Below are positions 13,356 to 14,553 of a stretch of DNA of 14,553 nt, in pieces. A program made the translations under genes and the position numbers. Numbering within the stretch: position 1 is the first letter of the stretch; the number at the start of each line of letters is the position of its first letter. The notes below the pieces were generated by a model, which searched no databases, was not told the DNA's origin, and worked only from the letters and a program-made list of their open reading frames with translations. The DNA lies in the NCBI GenBank assembly GCA_035294465.1, contig DATGKW010000129.1, forward strand, positions 1 through 14,553. The letters run 5' to 3'. The DNA comes from Paraktedonobacter sp035294465 (GTDB lineage Bacteria > Chloroflexota > Ktedonobacteria > Ktedonobacterales > Ktedonobacteraceae).

Positions 13356-14363
13356 TTAGTATTCATCATTGTCGTAATCACGCTGGCCGGAACGCGTCAT
13401 CACGTTCACCAGGCTGGTCAGATCGAAATCGCGGTCACGCCCGCTCAGGCAGATGCCGCTGGAAACGACGGTCAGATGTGGATCGATAGCAGAACGATAG
13501 CGGCGGATCTGGCTGGCTTCGCTCCATTCGACGATAAGCTGGCGCAGCGAGCCATCGGGGGCGAGATCCTCGCTAAAGCTGTGCAGCGCGGCATCAGCTT
13601 TGGCCAGAGCGTGACGCAGACTTTCCTCCAAGCCAAGTCGTCGCGCCTGCTGACTCAACCAGGCCCGCTGCTCTCTGTGGCTCTGATGCGGAATCTGCTC
13701 TGCAAGACGAGCGGCAGACGGCAGGGATTGCTCCAACTGGTGAATGCGCCAGTAGAGCAGCGCCTGGCGTTCTGAGGCCGCAAGACCTGGCAACAGATCC
13801 TCGCCGGATTCGCGCGCGGAAGCATCGCGCAGCCACTCGGCATGAACAGGATCGGCCAGCGCGTCGGGTCCCTCGAACCAGAGCGTGCGCCCATCCACGC
13901 GCGCTATCACACGCTCAAAACGCTCCGCGCCGCCAGTGGGATCGCAGAGAAAGACCGGCAGAAGCTCCACGCCGAAGCCAAAACGCTGACGTGCGTCGCT
14001 CTCATTATAAGGCAGAGCCAGCCAGGTTCCGGGAACACGCCCTCCGGTATCCGGCCAGAGCAAGATCACGCGCAAGGCAGGAAAAAGTTCCAGATACGCA
14101 CCGCGCTCCCAGGGCTGCGCCTCGCCCAGAACTTCGGCCTCACGCTCGTTCAGTGGGCGAAAACGCCCCCAGCCAACAAAACGCCCGCGCAGTTTGAACT
14201 CGTAGATCAGCCCACCTACACGCGTGCGAATGCGCCCGCCAGGTAACAGCGGAGCAATAATCTCTCGCGCCAGAAGCTGCTGACTCTCCTGGCTCAAGCG
14301 CGCGATTAGAACGTGTGGATCGATGTTTTGTGGGGTAGGTTTGCGCTTACGATTTGCGGGCAT
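13356..14363 (-). CDS. Conserved protein of unknown function in a ThiF gene set
   Basis: This protein has 335 residues. I cannot assign a named domain. Two stretches look strongly constrained: RIRTRVGGLIYEFKLRG...GWGRFRPLNE (44-73), probably a beta-rich domain, and SSGICLSGRDRDFDLTSLV (301-319) near the end, which I believe recurs in proteins of cyanobacteria and Chloroflexota, though I could not check. Between them lies a charged helical region (about 190-265) that may be a coiled coil. The tail is acidic (DYDNDEY). There is no signal or membrane segment. The ATG at 14363 comes 14 bases after the upstream stop; AGGAG there is 17 bases away, so translation may be coupled. Its place just before the ThiF-like gene suggests a shared pathway. 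Confidence 0.7.
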   Translation of the reverse strand: MPANRKRKPTPQNIDPHVLIARLSQESQQLLAREIIAPLLPGGRIRTRVGGLIYEFKLRGRFVGWGRFRPLNEREAEVLGEAQPWERGAYLELFPALRVILLWPDTGGRVPGTWLALPYNESDARQRFGFGVELLPVFLCDPTGGAERFERVIARVDGRTLWFEGPDALADPVHAEWLRDASARESGEDLLPGLAASERQALLYWRIHQLEQSLPSAARLAEQIPHQSHREQRAWLSQQARRLGLEESLRHALAKADAALHSFSEDLAPDGSLRQLIVEWSEASQIRRYRSAIDPHLTVVSSGICLSGRDRDFDLTSLVNVMTRSGQRDYDNDEY

Positions 14364-14377
14364 AGCGTGTGCTGTGA

Positions 14378-14553
14378 CTACTCCTCATATTCATCATCAT
14401 CTTTGGGGAAATCCAAATCCTCATAGATCTCCGCCATCGGGAGCCGGATATTGAGGCCGGCCAGTTCCACCGTTTTACCGGAGCCATAGTGATGACAGAA
14501 CCACGCATGAGAATTCTCTGGATGCTCCTCATTGCGTTGCCAGACCTCTACAT
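14378..14553 (-). CDS. Unknown protein, C-terminal part only (5' end beyond the window)
   Basis: The last 57 residues of a minus-strand gene enter from the right edge and stop at TAG (14380-14378). Notable points are WFCHHYGSGKT, with Cys-His-His and a glycine-rich turn, then a conserved-looking AGLNIRLPMAEIYEDLDFP and an acidic tail (DDDEYEE). The glycine turn is too short to call a P-loop. It is 14 bases upstream of the 335-residue gene and in the same operon. I do not recognise the family; an E2-like or peptidase partner of the E1-like gene is possible but unsupported by motif. Confidence 0.55.
   Translation of the reverse strand, partial: VEVWQRNEEHPENSHAWFCHHYGSGKTVELAGLNIRLPMAEIYEDLDFPKDDDEYEE

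Noticed and set aside
14481..14496. GSGKT in the right-edge protein as a Walker A P-loop
   Set aside because: The motif lacks the preceding Gly-x-x-x-x pattern (reads CHHYGSGKT) and no Walker B follows in the remaining residues.

Overview
The window is a chromosomal segment of a bacterium with GC content a little above one half, short gaps between genes, and ordinary Shine-Dalgarno sites and sigma70-type promoters. The gene content (DIP1984-family protein, DUF2268 protease, aminoglycoside phosphotransferase/P-loop kinase fusion, small SpeD, TnpB remnant, ThiF next to an unassigned conserved protein) would suit a Chloroflexota such as a Ktedonobacter relative. That placement is an impression from content; no rRNA or marker gene is present to confirm it.

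Layout. 1-1697 (minus): a small S-adenosylmethionine-decarboxylase-family gene followed closely by a DMT/EamA-type permease that runs off the left edge. 1767-2244: a gap holding an exact TATAAT hexamer, overlapping hairpins and what looks like the amino-terminal stub of a DUF3368/PIN-domain gene. 2245-4945 (plus): a two-gene operon of a zinc-dependent alcohol dehydrogenase and an AMP-forming acyl-CoA ligase. 4946-5383: a hairpin-rich convergent gap. 5384-7384: a divergent pair, a DUF2268 putative zinc protease (minus) and a membrane-anchored alpha/beta hydrolase (plus). The pair is separated by a control region with a MerR-style promoter/operator facing the protease. 7385-7990: a degraded tnpB (minus) with an intrinsic terminator in its orientation. 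8094-8561: a DIP1984-family gene behind a near-consensus promoter. 8562-8820: a hairpin-rich stretch ending in an intrinsic terminator. 9024-9455: an OsmC-family gene, overlapping tail to tail with a small unknown gene (9421-9792, minus). 9959-11710 (minus): the phosphotransferase/P-loop kinase fusion, divergent from a GNAT acetyltransferase (11832-12656). 12651-14553 (minus): a gene set entering from the right edge, made of a partial unknown gene, a 335-residue unknown and a ThiF/E1-like protein.

How the genes work together. The dehydrogenase and ligase could turn an alcohol into an aldehyde and activate a derived acid as a CoA thioester, although no aldehyde dehydrogenase is present. The SpeD-like enzyme and permease could make and move a polyamine or related amine. 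The right-hand ThiF set is the best candidate for an uncharacterised system: an E1-type adenylating enzyme beside two proteins I cannot assign. No CRISPR array, tRNA, rRNA or intact mobile element was seen.
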